A stretch of DNA of 64,000 bases from contig CAJFCV020000003.1 of assembly GCA_904066235.2 (NCBI GenBank), positions 1,240,001 to 1,304,000 of the forward strand, written 5' to 3'. This stretch comes from Bursaphelenchus xylophilus. Taxonomy: Eukaryota > Nematoda > Chromadorea > Rhabditida > Aphelenchoididae. A program made the position numbers and the translations under genes. This document shows positions 55,763 to 64,000 of the stretch, piece by piece (the first letter of the stretch is position 1; each line of letters opens with the position of its first letter). The notes under the pieces were generated by a model. It had not been told where the DNA came from. It searched no databases and worked only from the letters and a program-made list of their open reading frames with translations.

Positions 55763-57013
55763 TCAGTCCGTCAGGAAAATGATGAACACAATGTCAGAGA
55801 GTATTGTGGCTCCCCGGGTTTTTATAGAAAAAACGGTTTTTATAAAAAAAAACCCGGGGCCACACTGCGCAGGGTTTGGCAAAAGAAACCTCGAAAATCA
55901 AGTGAATGGAAAAATCGTTTCCCCAATTTGATTCGCTTGGAGGTGCAGGAAATTTTGGCCAGATGCGCAAAGACCTGTTGATATGCCACCAGAGGGATGC
56001 TCTGCGTTGCATAAAAACATTTTCCAAAAGTCAGCCGTAAAAAACCGGCCGTGGTATAGAAAAAGTTCACTGTCATACAAAAAACATGCCTATAACAATC
56101 AAAAAAAAGCAGTTTCCAGTAGATCAATCTAACAAAAACATCGAGTAATAGCCCCTTCCGCCCATGTTGCAAAACCAAAAACGGCGGGCGCACACTTGCG
56201 GGCAACCACTTTGCGGGCAACCAGTTTGCGGGCAAATTTTTTGCGGGCAGCCACTTTGCGGGCAGCCGACATTTGCGGCCAGCACCGGCATTGCGGGCAG
56301 GAAAAATTACTATGATATTTTGGAAATTTGCCGACATTTGCGGGCAGCCGACATTTGCGGGCAACCGGCACTTGAGGATAACAAGGTGGAGATGATAAAA
56401 TTACGGCGATATTTTGGAAGTTTTCCGACATTTGCGGGCAGGCAATACTTGCGGAAAGCCGACATTTGCGGGCAACAGTTCCAAAAGTACCAATACAGTC
56501 TGTGTGATTGTTTTTTCCTGTTGCCCGCAAATGTCGGCTGCCCGCAAGTGTCGGTTGCCCGGAAATGTCCCAGGCTGCCCGCAAATGTCTCAGCTGCCCG
56601 CAAATGTTTCAGCTGCCCGCAAATGTGACCCCCAAATTTTGCCCGCAAAGTGGCTGCCCGCAAAAAATTTGCCCGCAAACTGGTTGCCCGCAAAGTGGTT
56701 GCCCGCAAGTGTCGCGACGCCAAAAAAACTATTATAGATGCTCAAATTAGGGAAAAATTTTGCAATCCAGTTAATTTTCGAAAGCCGCCGATAGATAAAA
56801 TTCTGTTATTGGAGGTTTTTCCCCAAACCCGGCGCTGTCTGGCTCCCCGGGTTTTTTCTATAAAAACCCGGGGAGCCACAATACTCTCTAATGTCGCTGC
56901 GCCGATCGTGTCGCTGGAGTGAAAAGCAATTTTCCTTCGTCGCGAAGAAAATTCATTTTCTCCGCGGCGATGCGATTTTCGCTGCTACAGAGTGCTCATT
57001 ATTTCCCCGACAA
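55763..57013. mobile_element. Family A MITE split by element F
   Basis: Left TCAGTCCGTCAGGAAAATGA plus CACAATGTC; right part resumes AATGTCGCTGCGCCGATCGT and ends CATTATTTCCCCGACA. Removing element F and one AATGTC gives a normal MITE. Confidence 0.9.
55796..56889. mobile_element. Element F: 1,094-bp foldback with TTTGCGGGCA arrays and 6-bp TSD
   Basis: Ends AGAGAGTATTGTGGCTCCCC and GGGGAGCCACAATACTCTCT are exact inverses, continuing as CGGGTTTTTATA. The flanks carry AATGTC on both sides (55790-55795, 56890-56895). The left interior has about 11 copies of TTTGCGGGCA, the right about 10 of TGCCCGCAAA, so the halves can fold into a long hairpin. The 174-codon minus frame inside (55840-56364) has no recognised domain. 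Confidence 0.93.
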
Positions 57014-57687
57014 AATAAAAGTTATCAAAAAATCCCGAAACGCTTCCGCTTCTCAAAAAAAAAAAGCCGGAACGTCTAATGCACGCCTCTACTTACGTCC
57101 TAAGTGTTTTGAACGACCCGCCTCATCGAGAACGCGACAAAAAAAGATATGGGCCGCAAATAAATAAAAAAAAAAAGAAAACATTATTTTTGCCAAGTTT
57201 CCGTCCATTTTATCTTCGGCCATCTGGCCCGGCGGGTAATCAAACAAATTTCGCAAAGCCAAAAAAAACGAAGCCAACCGCGTTATGTGCGGCTAAAGGC
57301 GAGATTTGGCGACAGATTTTCCGGCTTTATTGTTGTACTTTAAAAGCGGCGATTTTTGCGGCTAAATGACGAGCGGTAAAAGTTTTGATGACAGTCAATG
57401 ATGAGTCAAGGGCAAAGCGATAAAAATGCGAAATTTTATTGAGCAATTCATTTTCTCGACCTACAGACGTGAGAACTGTACAAAAAAAACGCATTTTACG
57501 TCATTTTTTTCACATTGTAAGAAATTCAAAACCGTTTTCAAGAATAAAAAAATTTTCCCACAAACCTGGTCCCTTCGCCGCATTTATTTTGTAGTCTAGA
57601 CAGCTCTCTGAACTCAAAAGATAGAAGCCAACAGATTCTTTAATATACGATTTGCGCTAAAAACAAGCTAAAGGTTATTTGTAGGAG

Positions 57688-57836
57688 CTCTGTCGGGAAA
57701 ATAATGAGCACAATGCGGTTGCGCCGATCGTGTGGCAGAGCTGAAAAATTTGATTTTGCAGCAACAAAATTTATTTTCTCGGCGGAGATGCGATTTTCGA
57801 TGCGACAGAGTGCTCATTATTTTCCCGACAGACAGG
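57688..57836. mobile_element. Family A MITE with a shared right flank
   Basis: CTCTGTCGGGAAAATAATGA ... TTATTTTCCCGACAGACAG; flank to about 57965 matches that of the 45612 copy (AAATTTCGTAGGTCCCGGAG). Confidence 0.92.
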
Positions 57837-58031
57837 TAGAAGCGTAGTAGACACCTCAGCACAACAAATTGCCAGCAAAACCTCTTTATAACGCAAAATT
57901 TCGTAGGTCCCGGAGGGCAATTTGAGGCCAAACTAAACCTTCGTACAACGAAACCCTTCAATTAAAACAAAAAAAATTTTTTTGGCCCCTGCCGGTTGTA
58001 CAGAAAGCAAAAAGTTTTTTAATGTCTAGTG

Positions 58032-58186
58032 TCAGTCTGTCGGAAAAATAACGGCGGATCGTCGCATCAAAATGTCTCGCCTCGCCGCTGTCGCGCACCA
58101 AATCCCCAGCCGCGGCTTGCAGTCGCAAAGCGATGATGGGCGATTCCGAGGCGCGACGATCCGCCGTTTTTTTCCCGACAGACCAT
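58032..58186. mobile_element. Family A MITE, CGG subfamily (full length)
   Basis: TCAGTCTGTCGGAAAAATAA, CGGCGGATCGTCGCATCAAA; right GCGCGACGATCCGCCGTTTT; interior AGTCGCAAAGCGATGATGGG. Confidence 0.92.
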
Positions 58187-58627
58187 TACAATATCGGGTA
58201 GGGCGGGTAGCAGGTGGATTTTTTGCATCCTTGCTATACATGGTTTAAAAGCGCAATTCCTGAGCTTCAAACCCGTATGTTTAACATATCTCGTAATGCG
58301 TGTCGAAGCTCACAGGAATTCGCAAAAATCGACGCATGTCAACCTTAGATAAGCTAAAACAGTCCGGTGAATGGATTGGCAATTTGCCAAAAAAAGACGT
58401 GAAAACATTTTGTCGGGGAAGAAATGGGGAATTTTTGGGGCGAGAGAGTACGCTTTTGCGTGTGTGTTTTTTTCTCTCTTTCTCTGCGAAATCAAAACGA
58501 AGTGTTAAAAACCGATAGCGAAGGGTCTATGCCGGTCGCCGGGCTCCTCAGTTTGACGTGCGACGCCCCAAAAATACACAAGACTTATGGGACACCCTAA
58601 TACCAAAAAATTTTTTTCGGTTCAATG

Positions 58628-59058
58628 GGAAGTACCTCAAGTGCGACGCTCAGATTTTCTTTAAATTTTGCACATACGTCGGGTATGGACTAAATATCAA
58701 TTCCTAAAAGTTTTAGCGCGCCCTTTGCAAGATTCAACTATCTTTGCCGCCGTGAGTGTACGCGAAACGCGGAAAGCGGTCAGAGAAAAAAAAGCTTTTT
58801 TCCCATAACTGAGCCAGTTTTGAGCGGAAAAAATGATTTTTTTTGTGGAAGCGTTACCCTGTACGATAGAAATAGGCATGAAACTTTTCGTGCCGAAATT
58901 CCGCAAAAAGCGTCAAATTTTCGCCAACTTTTGATCTAAAAATCTCGGTCGTTTTTGCAAAGCGCGAGCTAGGATTCTCGGATATATCTTCGAAAAGATT
59001 GTTCTAAATTTGTGCCAAGTTTCATCAAAATCTGAGCGTAGCACTTGGGGTACTTCCA
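58628..59058. mobile_element. Family C element with both ends
   Basis: GGGAAGTACCTCAAGTGCGA left; GCGTAGCACTTGGGGTACTT right. The interior runs in the opposite orientation to the other copies (GTACGCGAAACGCGGAAAGC), defining the element as about 430 bp. Confidence 0.9.
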
Positions 59059-59131
59059 CTGTCAAGTCCAACCGAATTTTCCAAACCTAATATACACTAT
59101 GATATACGATGTACATTCACGTACGCAATAT

Positions 59132-59283
59132 ATGGAAAAGTCGTTCAAAGCCCTCCGTCCCGCATTCCGCAGCCGTTCCGCTTCCACCCTCCACGGCAAT
59201 AACAACCAGGTCGTTGAGGGCGGCCGAAACCTCGGGGCCGCTTCCTCGGCTTGTCGCGTTACCGGCAATCAACCCGTCCGCAG
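59132..59283 (+). CDS. Candidate plus-strand first exon (MEKSFKALRPAFRSR...)
   Basis: ATG-led frame with mostly C-ending codons: MEKSFKALRPAFRSRSASTL, HGNNNQVVEGGRN, ending at CGCAG/GTGAGG in phase 2. The opposite strand is also open here (SAALNDLVVIAVEGG ending in a stop), but with weaker third-position bias and no donor. No partner exon was found on the plus strand to the right. It may start a nested gene or be chance in a GC island. Confidence 0.33.
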
Positions 59284-59559
59284 GTGAGGCCGCTGAATGG
59301 AGTCGGATTTCCGACGAATAAACGATTATTTTTTGTCTCCGGAAGGGCGAAAGGGAGAAGGGCCGCCGATGCAAGACGGATTGCGTACAAGGTCGGAAAA
59401 GACATATTGGAATAAATATAGAATATATGTGGGTATTTGGGTATGCAAAAAGGACAAAAGTGCAGAAAGACAAAGGAATCCGGGTCGGAGTGATGTAATA
59501 TCGGGTTGGATTTCATATCATACATATGTATATTGATGGATTTGAAGTTTTGGAGGGTG

Positions 59560-59667
59560 AAATGTCATGGTGCAAAAATTAAAAATGCTCGGTGCAAATT
59601 GGGAGTTGCACTGTGCATTTTGCCCCGAAAAATGGTGAGTAAAAGTCTGCGGACTTTATGAAAATAC
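59560..59667. mobile_element. Element G, right part
   Basis: GTCTGCGGACTTTATGAAAA right end with two palindrome-like sites; left end not clear. Confidence 0.6.
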
Positions 59668-59671
59668 TAAT

Positions 59672-59700
59672 ATCAGCCTGTCGGGAAAATAATGATTTGC
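59672..59700. mobile_element. Family A solo left end
   Basis: TATCAGCCTGTCGGGAAAAT then AATGATTTGC, starting 5 bp after element G ends. Confidence 0.7.
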
Positions 59701-59799
59701 TATGACGTCTTATTATTCCTTTGGGTCAAGTGTTGCTCCGAAAACCAAATTCCTCAAAATCTAGACTGTTTCTGCATAACGCGGATAAAAAATTTTCTA

Positions 59800-59954
59800 G
59801 CAGCCTGTCGGGAAAATAATGAGCACTCTGTCGTATCAAAAATCGCATCACCGCCGAGAAAATGAATTGTCGTCGCGACAAAATCAAATTTTTTTTCCTC
59901 AGCGACGCGATCGGCGCAACGACATTGCGCTCATTATTTTCCCGACAGACTGAT
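59800..59954. mobile_element. Family A MITE, GAGCAC subfamily
   Basis: CAGCCTGTCGGGAAAATAAT ... GCTCATTATTTTCCCGACAG then duplicated TGATAGACTGATA. Confidence 0.93.
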
Positions 59955-60024
59955 AGACTGATATCTCGGCTACCCCTTCAAAATGCAATTTAAAATTTTT
60001 AGCGATGAATACATGGTCTAAATA

Positions 60025-60284
60025 TAGTGGGGAACTGATCCAGTGGCAAAAATGTATCATTTTGCATCCAGGAAGCATCAAAAAATGTGGCGAAATACCT
60101 CCCTCTCCAAGTGAAAAGACTCATAATCAGATTTCAAAAGCGAGCCCGCTCTTTTTGAGAGGGAACGGGCGCGCCCTTCAAGACGAATTTTTTTCACTTG
60201 GAGAGGGAAGCATTTTTCTACATTTTTGATGCTTCCCGGATGCAAAATGGTGCGTTTTTTACCACTGGATCAGGTTCCCCACTA
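60025..60284. mobile_element. Family D palindromic element
   Basis: TATAGTGGGGAACTGATCCA ... TGGATCAGGTTCCCCACTAT; TA on both sides. Confidence 0.9.
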
Positions 60285-60527
60285 TAAAGTAACTACGCCA
60301 AATTTGAGGTAAACCCATAAGTTGCAATTCGAGAATTTGCATAAAAAATAAAGTCATCGGATAGCCAAAAATGCAAAAAATTCATTTTTTCCAATTGCCA
60401 ACGGCCTTAAAAATTCATTGAAAGATACAAACTTGCAACCATGTTGGACCCAAAAATCCTGAAAATTGCACGCGGAAAGATCATTTTAAATACTACTGGA
60501 TAAATCGGATTCTTTGCGCTGTATTTA

Positions 60528-60678
60528 TCATTCTATCGAAAAAATAATGAACACTCTGTTGCATCGAAAATCGCATCGTCAAAAAATGAATTGTGTCGCG
60601 GCAAAATCAAATTGCTTTTAACTTCAGCGACGCGAAATGCGCAGCGACATTGCGCTCATTATCTTCCCGACAGACTGA
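60528..60678. mobile_element. Family A MITE, left end mutated
   Basis: TCATTCTATCGAAAAAATAA left; CATTATCTTCCCGACAGACT right; interior near consensus. Confidence 0.88.
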
Positions 60679-60875
60679 AAGATTGCTAAAAGGAGTAATT
60701 GACCAAAAAAATTGCAAACAGTAAATCCACTGGACAACAGATTGGAAGGAACTAAAAAAATAAAATTTTTTGGCATAGAGGAGCGTCGTTGTTTAGAGGT
60801 CAATTTCGGAGTAAAATTGAGTCATCAGAAATCTCTAATTAGTCGTTATAAAGAGTCTATGTTGTATGAGTCGTA

Positions 60876-61014
60876 TCAGTCCGTCGGGAAAATAATGAGC
60901 ACACTGTCGCATCCAAAAAAATCAATTGTTTTGCAACAAAAATAAACTTGCTTTTCACTTCAGCGACGCGACTGGCGCGGCGAAATTGTGCTCAATATTT
61001 TCCCGACAGACTGA
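60876..61014. mobile_element. Family A MITE, internally shortened
   Basis: TCAGTCCGTCGGGAAAATAA ... ATATTTTCCCGACAGACTGA; TA-flanked. Confidence 0.92.
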
Positions 61015-61529
61015 TAAATCCCAACCCAAAAATGGTGACGTATTTCCGAAAATATTTATTGAGCTTTTGGCCTACGTGAATGTCCTCAACTTTACCCTAG
61101 AACCTCCCTTTCTTCGCAAAATAAAACGCTCGCTTCCGAAGAAAGGCTGGTTAACTTTTGCGGGGCAAAATCAAGTTAACCCCCAATTTCCATGCACGTC
61201 TTGTGGGTTGGGGTTGAGAAATCTCCGAAAGCACGAACAAAATTTTAGCTCTGGACGTATGGCACCGAACCTTGCTATAACAAACAGTTTCGTGATTCTC
61301 AAAAATTGATTTTTCAAGGAAAGTACTTCTATGGGGTATGGAGTTACGTCGAGAGATATTATATCAAAAAATCGCAAAATTTTTCTGGTTCAGAATATGT
61401 AAAAATTTGCTGCCCAATTTTGGTTGGTACGGGCGAAAAAACCATCAGAGCTTTTCTCGCAACACCACACAAATGGCGCTTTTTTATATTGAAACTACTA
61501 TGAGGTGTAGTATTTTATAACTTCGTCTA

Positions 61530-61674
61530 AAGGGCCCTTCCCTCATAGAAAGAGCGGGCGCGCTTTTGAAATCGGAGTTTTTCCACTTGGAAAGGGAGGT
61601 ATTTTGCCACATTTTTGGTTGCTTCCCGGATGCAAAATGATACGTTTTTTGCCACTGGATCAGGTCCTTCACTG
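61530..61674. mobile_element. Family D element, right half only
   Basis: Begins in the central block (GGGCCCTTCCCTCATAGAAA) and ends GGATCAGGTCCTTCACTGTA. Confidence 0.85.
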
Positions 61675-62088
61675 TAATCAAATTTAATATTTTAGGGCTT
61701 GTCAAGATGCCAGGGTTTATTTTTGTTCAAAAAAAGTTTTCTGCATTGGTAAAAACTTGGTCAAAAAAGGCACTTACGTGGTTTTGCAACAAAAGTTCTG
61801 AGGGGTTTTTCGACCTTATAAACCAAAATTGGGCAGCTAACCTTTACATATTCCAAATCAGAAAAATTTGCAATTTTTTGACATATGTCTCGACCTGTAA
61901 GTCCGTATCTCATATATGTACCTTCCTTGTTAGACCAAGGTGGCTTCGTACAATGAAAAAATTACTTTGTTGTTTCACCTTATGCCGCGCGCAACTCTCA
62001 TTTTTCACAGAAAAAATAATTTTTTCATAGTGCGACAAAACTCGAGACTGCCATAAATTCTCAGGACTTTTTGCGCCAACAGTACTAT

Positions 62089-62246
62089 AAGTCTGTCGGG
62101 AAAATAATGAGCACTCTGTCGCAATGCCAAGGATTTGAAAATGGGCCAAAAATGAATCGTGTCACGACAAAATCAAGTTGTTTTTTACTTCAGCGACGCT
62201 GCATTGGCGAGGCAAAATTGTACTCATTACCTTCCCGACAGACTGA
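62089..62246. mobile_element. Family A MITE
   Basis: AGTCTGTCGGGAAAATAATG ... TCATTACCTTCCCGACAGAC; left interior replaced (CAATGCCAAGGATTTGAAAA). Confidence 0.88.
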
Positions 62247-62810
62247 TAAAAAGTTCAATATGAAAAAATGAATAAAATTTTTTATAAAAAATCATCAAAA
62301 TGGCCAAAAAAATAAATAATTTTTTTCTCGGACACATCAAACACCCCAAAACTTTTTTTTCCCAAAAATCGTCAAACAGTGTCATCAAAAATTATCTCAC
62401 TAAAACTCGGCCGAATCGGCTTAATGTCTCTCATAAAGCGGCTAGATTTGGCGGTCGCGATTAGCCCAATAAACTTTGTTCTTCCACGAACTCCGTTACT
62501 CTCGATTCGAACTCGATAAGCCCGAGATGTTTTGCCAATAAAACCGAGAAAGAGTGGGGCCGGAAAACGTTTTTTTCTGGGATTATGTTGCGGCTGGGAG
62601 GGGTTCATCAACGTATGATGAAGGCTGTGGCATGCGCTTCCGCATGTCAAGCAGATGATGTCGGGTTTGTAGGGCAGGGGAATTTAAGGGGAAAAGAATG
62701 GTTTACTATACAGTAAAATCCTATAAAAAATCATGTGCGTACCACACGGGCATTGGCAAAATTAACCGCAAGTTTACGTAGGATGTTTTGACGTTTTTTT
62801 GCCCACCAAC

Positions 62811-63187
62811 CAGAGATTGCCACGGCTCCGGAGCCGGCTCTTGGCTCCGGCTCGGAGCGGCTCCGGCTCCGAGCTGGGAGCCAGAGCCGGAGTCGGTAAT
62901 TTTGGGTACGGCTCCGGCTCCCGAGCCCAAAGTCGGAGCCAGGCTTCTCAGCGTTCAAAAAAGTAAAAATTCCATAATTTTGTTAAACCAAATTGCTTAA
63001 AAAATACTGGTAAAGAAGTGATGCATACTGCAAAAACGTTGGGTGTGTGATCTCTGGCACTAATAACTTTTTATTTGGAAAAATATCTTTAAAATTTTTT
63101 TGAATCGGAGCCGGGATTCGGAGCCGAAGACCTTTTTAAATTTTTCATGGGAGCCGGGAGCCGAAATTTTGACCGTGGCAATCTCTG
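62811..63187. mobile_element. hAT-like nonautonomous element (377 bp)
   Basis: CAGAGATTGCCACGG left and CCGTGGCAATCTCTG right are exact inverses. Flanking 8-mers CCACCAAC and CCATCAAC differ at one base, as expected of an aged 8-bp hAT target duplication. Subterminal regions are GGAGCCGG/CCGGCTCC-rich on both sides; the centre is plain AT-rich DNA with no transposase. Confidence 0.85.
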
Positions 63188-63189
63188 CC

Positions 63190-63312
63190 ATCAACTCTCC
63201 TCATTTTACATGGTCTCTCGCAAAAAGATCGTTGGATTTTTCAACGATCGTTGGATATCTCAACTGCGCTTGCAAAAAGACAAGCTAAGATTTTTACGGA
63301 TTAATATACGGT
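63190..63312. repeat. Family C-derived fragment next to a MITE
   Basis: TCTCTCGCAAAAAGATCGTT, GGATATCTCAACTGCGCTTG; matches 40190-40310. GATCGTTGGAT is internally duplicated. Confidence 0.75.
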
Positions 63313-63316
63313 CTAC

Positions 63317-63471
63317 CAGTCTGTCGGAAAAATAATGAGCATAATGTCGCTGCGAAGATCGCGTCGTCGAAGTCAAAAGCAATTTGATTTGTCCGCAAAG
63401 AAAATTCATTTTCTCAGCGGCGACGCGATTTTTGATGCGACAGAGGGCTCATTATTTTCCCGACAGACTGT
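63317..63471. mobile_element. Family A MITE, inverted interior
   Basis: CAGTCTGTCGGAAAAATAAT ... GGCTCATTATTTTCCCGACA; ends followed by TTACAGGGTG. Confidence 0.92.
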
Positions 63472-63674
63472 TACAGGGTGTACCAAAAAAATGGAAACTT
63501 GTTTTTATAGCTATATTTTTTCGGAGAATCAAAATTCAGCAAAAGTAACGGTCATGATTGGTAACATAGAGCATTGTTTATAACATGTTCAACCTGTTTC
63601 ACAGTGGCTGCCTTTGGTGGCGATATAGAGCTCCAAACGTGACGTAAAATTTTGGGGTCCGGGCCGCAGCTTTT

Positions 63675-63845
63675 TAGGGGGGAAATCGGTCCCGTTCTTG
63701 GCGCATCATTTACTTTGCGACTCCAAACTTTTGTGGAGCATAGTACAGGTGCTGGCCTTCTATTTAAAAAAATATATAGTCCATTGGATTCAGACCTGAC
63801 GAGCAGGCGGCCATTTCGCAGGGAAAATCGGTCCCGTTTCGGGTC
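63675..63845. repeat. Short direct repeat AAATCGGTCCCGTT
   Basis: GGGGAAATCGGTCCCGTTC at about 63679 and GGAAAATCGGTCCCGTTTC at about 63819; no coding signal between. Confidence 0.7.
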
Positions 63846-64000
63846 CTGAGTTCCTCTCGGCTTTAAAGATCTGAATTTTTTAGAGCTTGTATGACATGAG
63901 GTTGAGCTCGTCTTTGTCTATTCGGCCGACCGATCGGTCGCTGATGTCAGTCTCAAGGGCAAGTTATTCTAGAAAATCGCCGATTTTGCTGTTGAGGATC

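Larger units (their letters stand above)
47165..64000. other. Repeat-dominated region, 47.2-64 kb
   Basis: Apart from the plus-strand candidate at 59132-59283 I see no supported exon. 48.1-48.3 and 49.0-49.56 kb have open plus frames without codon bias. 53.3-53.9 and 57.1-57.6 kb show nothing recognisable. Beyond 63480 a string like CAGGGTGTACCAAAAAAATG may be the end of another element running off the window. Confidence 0.55.

Noticed and set aside
55840..56364. 174-codon minus-strand ORF inside element F
   Set aside because: Half is the translated TTTGCGGGCA array (LPAKWLPA repeats); the rest shows no domain. Recorded with the element only.
60926..61309. Plus ORF containing CTSCGLGLRNLRKH, zinc-finger-like
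   Set aside because: It starts inside a MITE and has only one Cys pair and His residues without the spacing of a known finger.
62372..62650. 92-codon minus-strand ORF
   Set aside because: No codon bias, no splice sites and no recognisable motif.
1..64000. Possibility of a CRISPR array or bacterial origin suggested by many short palindromic repeats
   Set aside because: The palindromes lack regular unique spacers, and the spliced channel gene shows the DNA is eukaryotic.

Overview
This window is a repeat-choked stretch of a nematode genome. Its one confidently recognised gene lies on the minus strand and is an ERG-type (KCNH2 / UNC-103 class) voltage-gated potassium channel. Five exons at the left end (4839 down to 362) give, in order, the pre-S1 linker, S1, S2-S3, S4-S5 with the turret, and the pore helix and filter (SIGFGN) with the start of S6. 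All splice sites used are GT..AG, and phases agree at every junction. The rest of S6, the C-linker and the cyclic-nucleotide-binding homology domain must lie left of base 1. The nematode call rests on closeness to UNC-103-like sequence, TTTTCAG-type acceptors, AT-rich introns and abundant TA-flanked inverted-repeat elements. The species cannot be named from the sequence; differences from the C. elegans protein as I remember it argue against C. elegans itself.

Upstream (rightward) of the channel core are isolated GC-richer islands in AT-rich DNA. Most carry a minus-strand open segment that begins with ATG or is Ser/Arg-rich, ends in a GT donor, and does so in phase 0, the phase of the acceptors at 15885, 4839 and 4246. 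They end at 15331, 16005, 18172, 21095, 23526, 29766, 33435, 40818 and 46947. I read them as alternative 5' coding exons of the same gene spread over about 45 kb, consistent with the multiple promoters known for C. elegans unc-103. Two GC-rich blocks at 6.0 and 24.0 kb share a TATA-bearing promoter-like module. One open block at 59.1 kb reads better on the plus strand and may be a nested gene.

Everything else is intronic or intergenic and is dominated by mobile elements: (A) about 45 copies of a 70-160 bp TA-flanked MITE with the end TCAGTCTGTCGGGAAAATAA, in at least three subfamilies; (C) a roughly 430 bp element with ends like GAAGTACCCCAAGTGCGACG, whose end sequence is also amplified as a 57-bp satellite; (D) TA-flanked palindromes with ends like CAGTGGGGGACCTGATCCAG; (E) a 435-bp foldback; (F) a 1,094-bp foldback with a 6-bp target duplication; (G, H, I) inverted-repeat elements that carry arrays of the palindrome GCACNGTGC; and a 377-bp hAT-like element with an 8-bp imperfect target duplication. 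Elements are nested in one another, and several MITE copies share flanking DNA. GCACNGTGC recurs in many unrelated arrays and is the most striking unexplained sequence feature. No CRISPR array, rRNA or prokaryotic feature was seen; one degenerate tRNA-like sequence is present.
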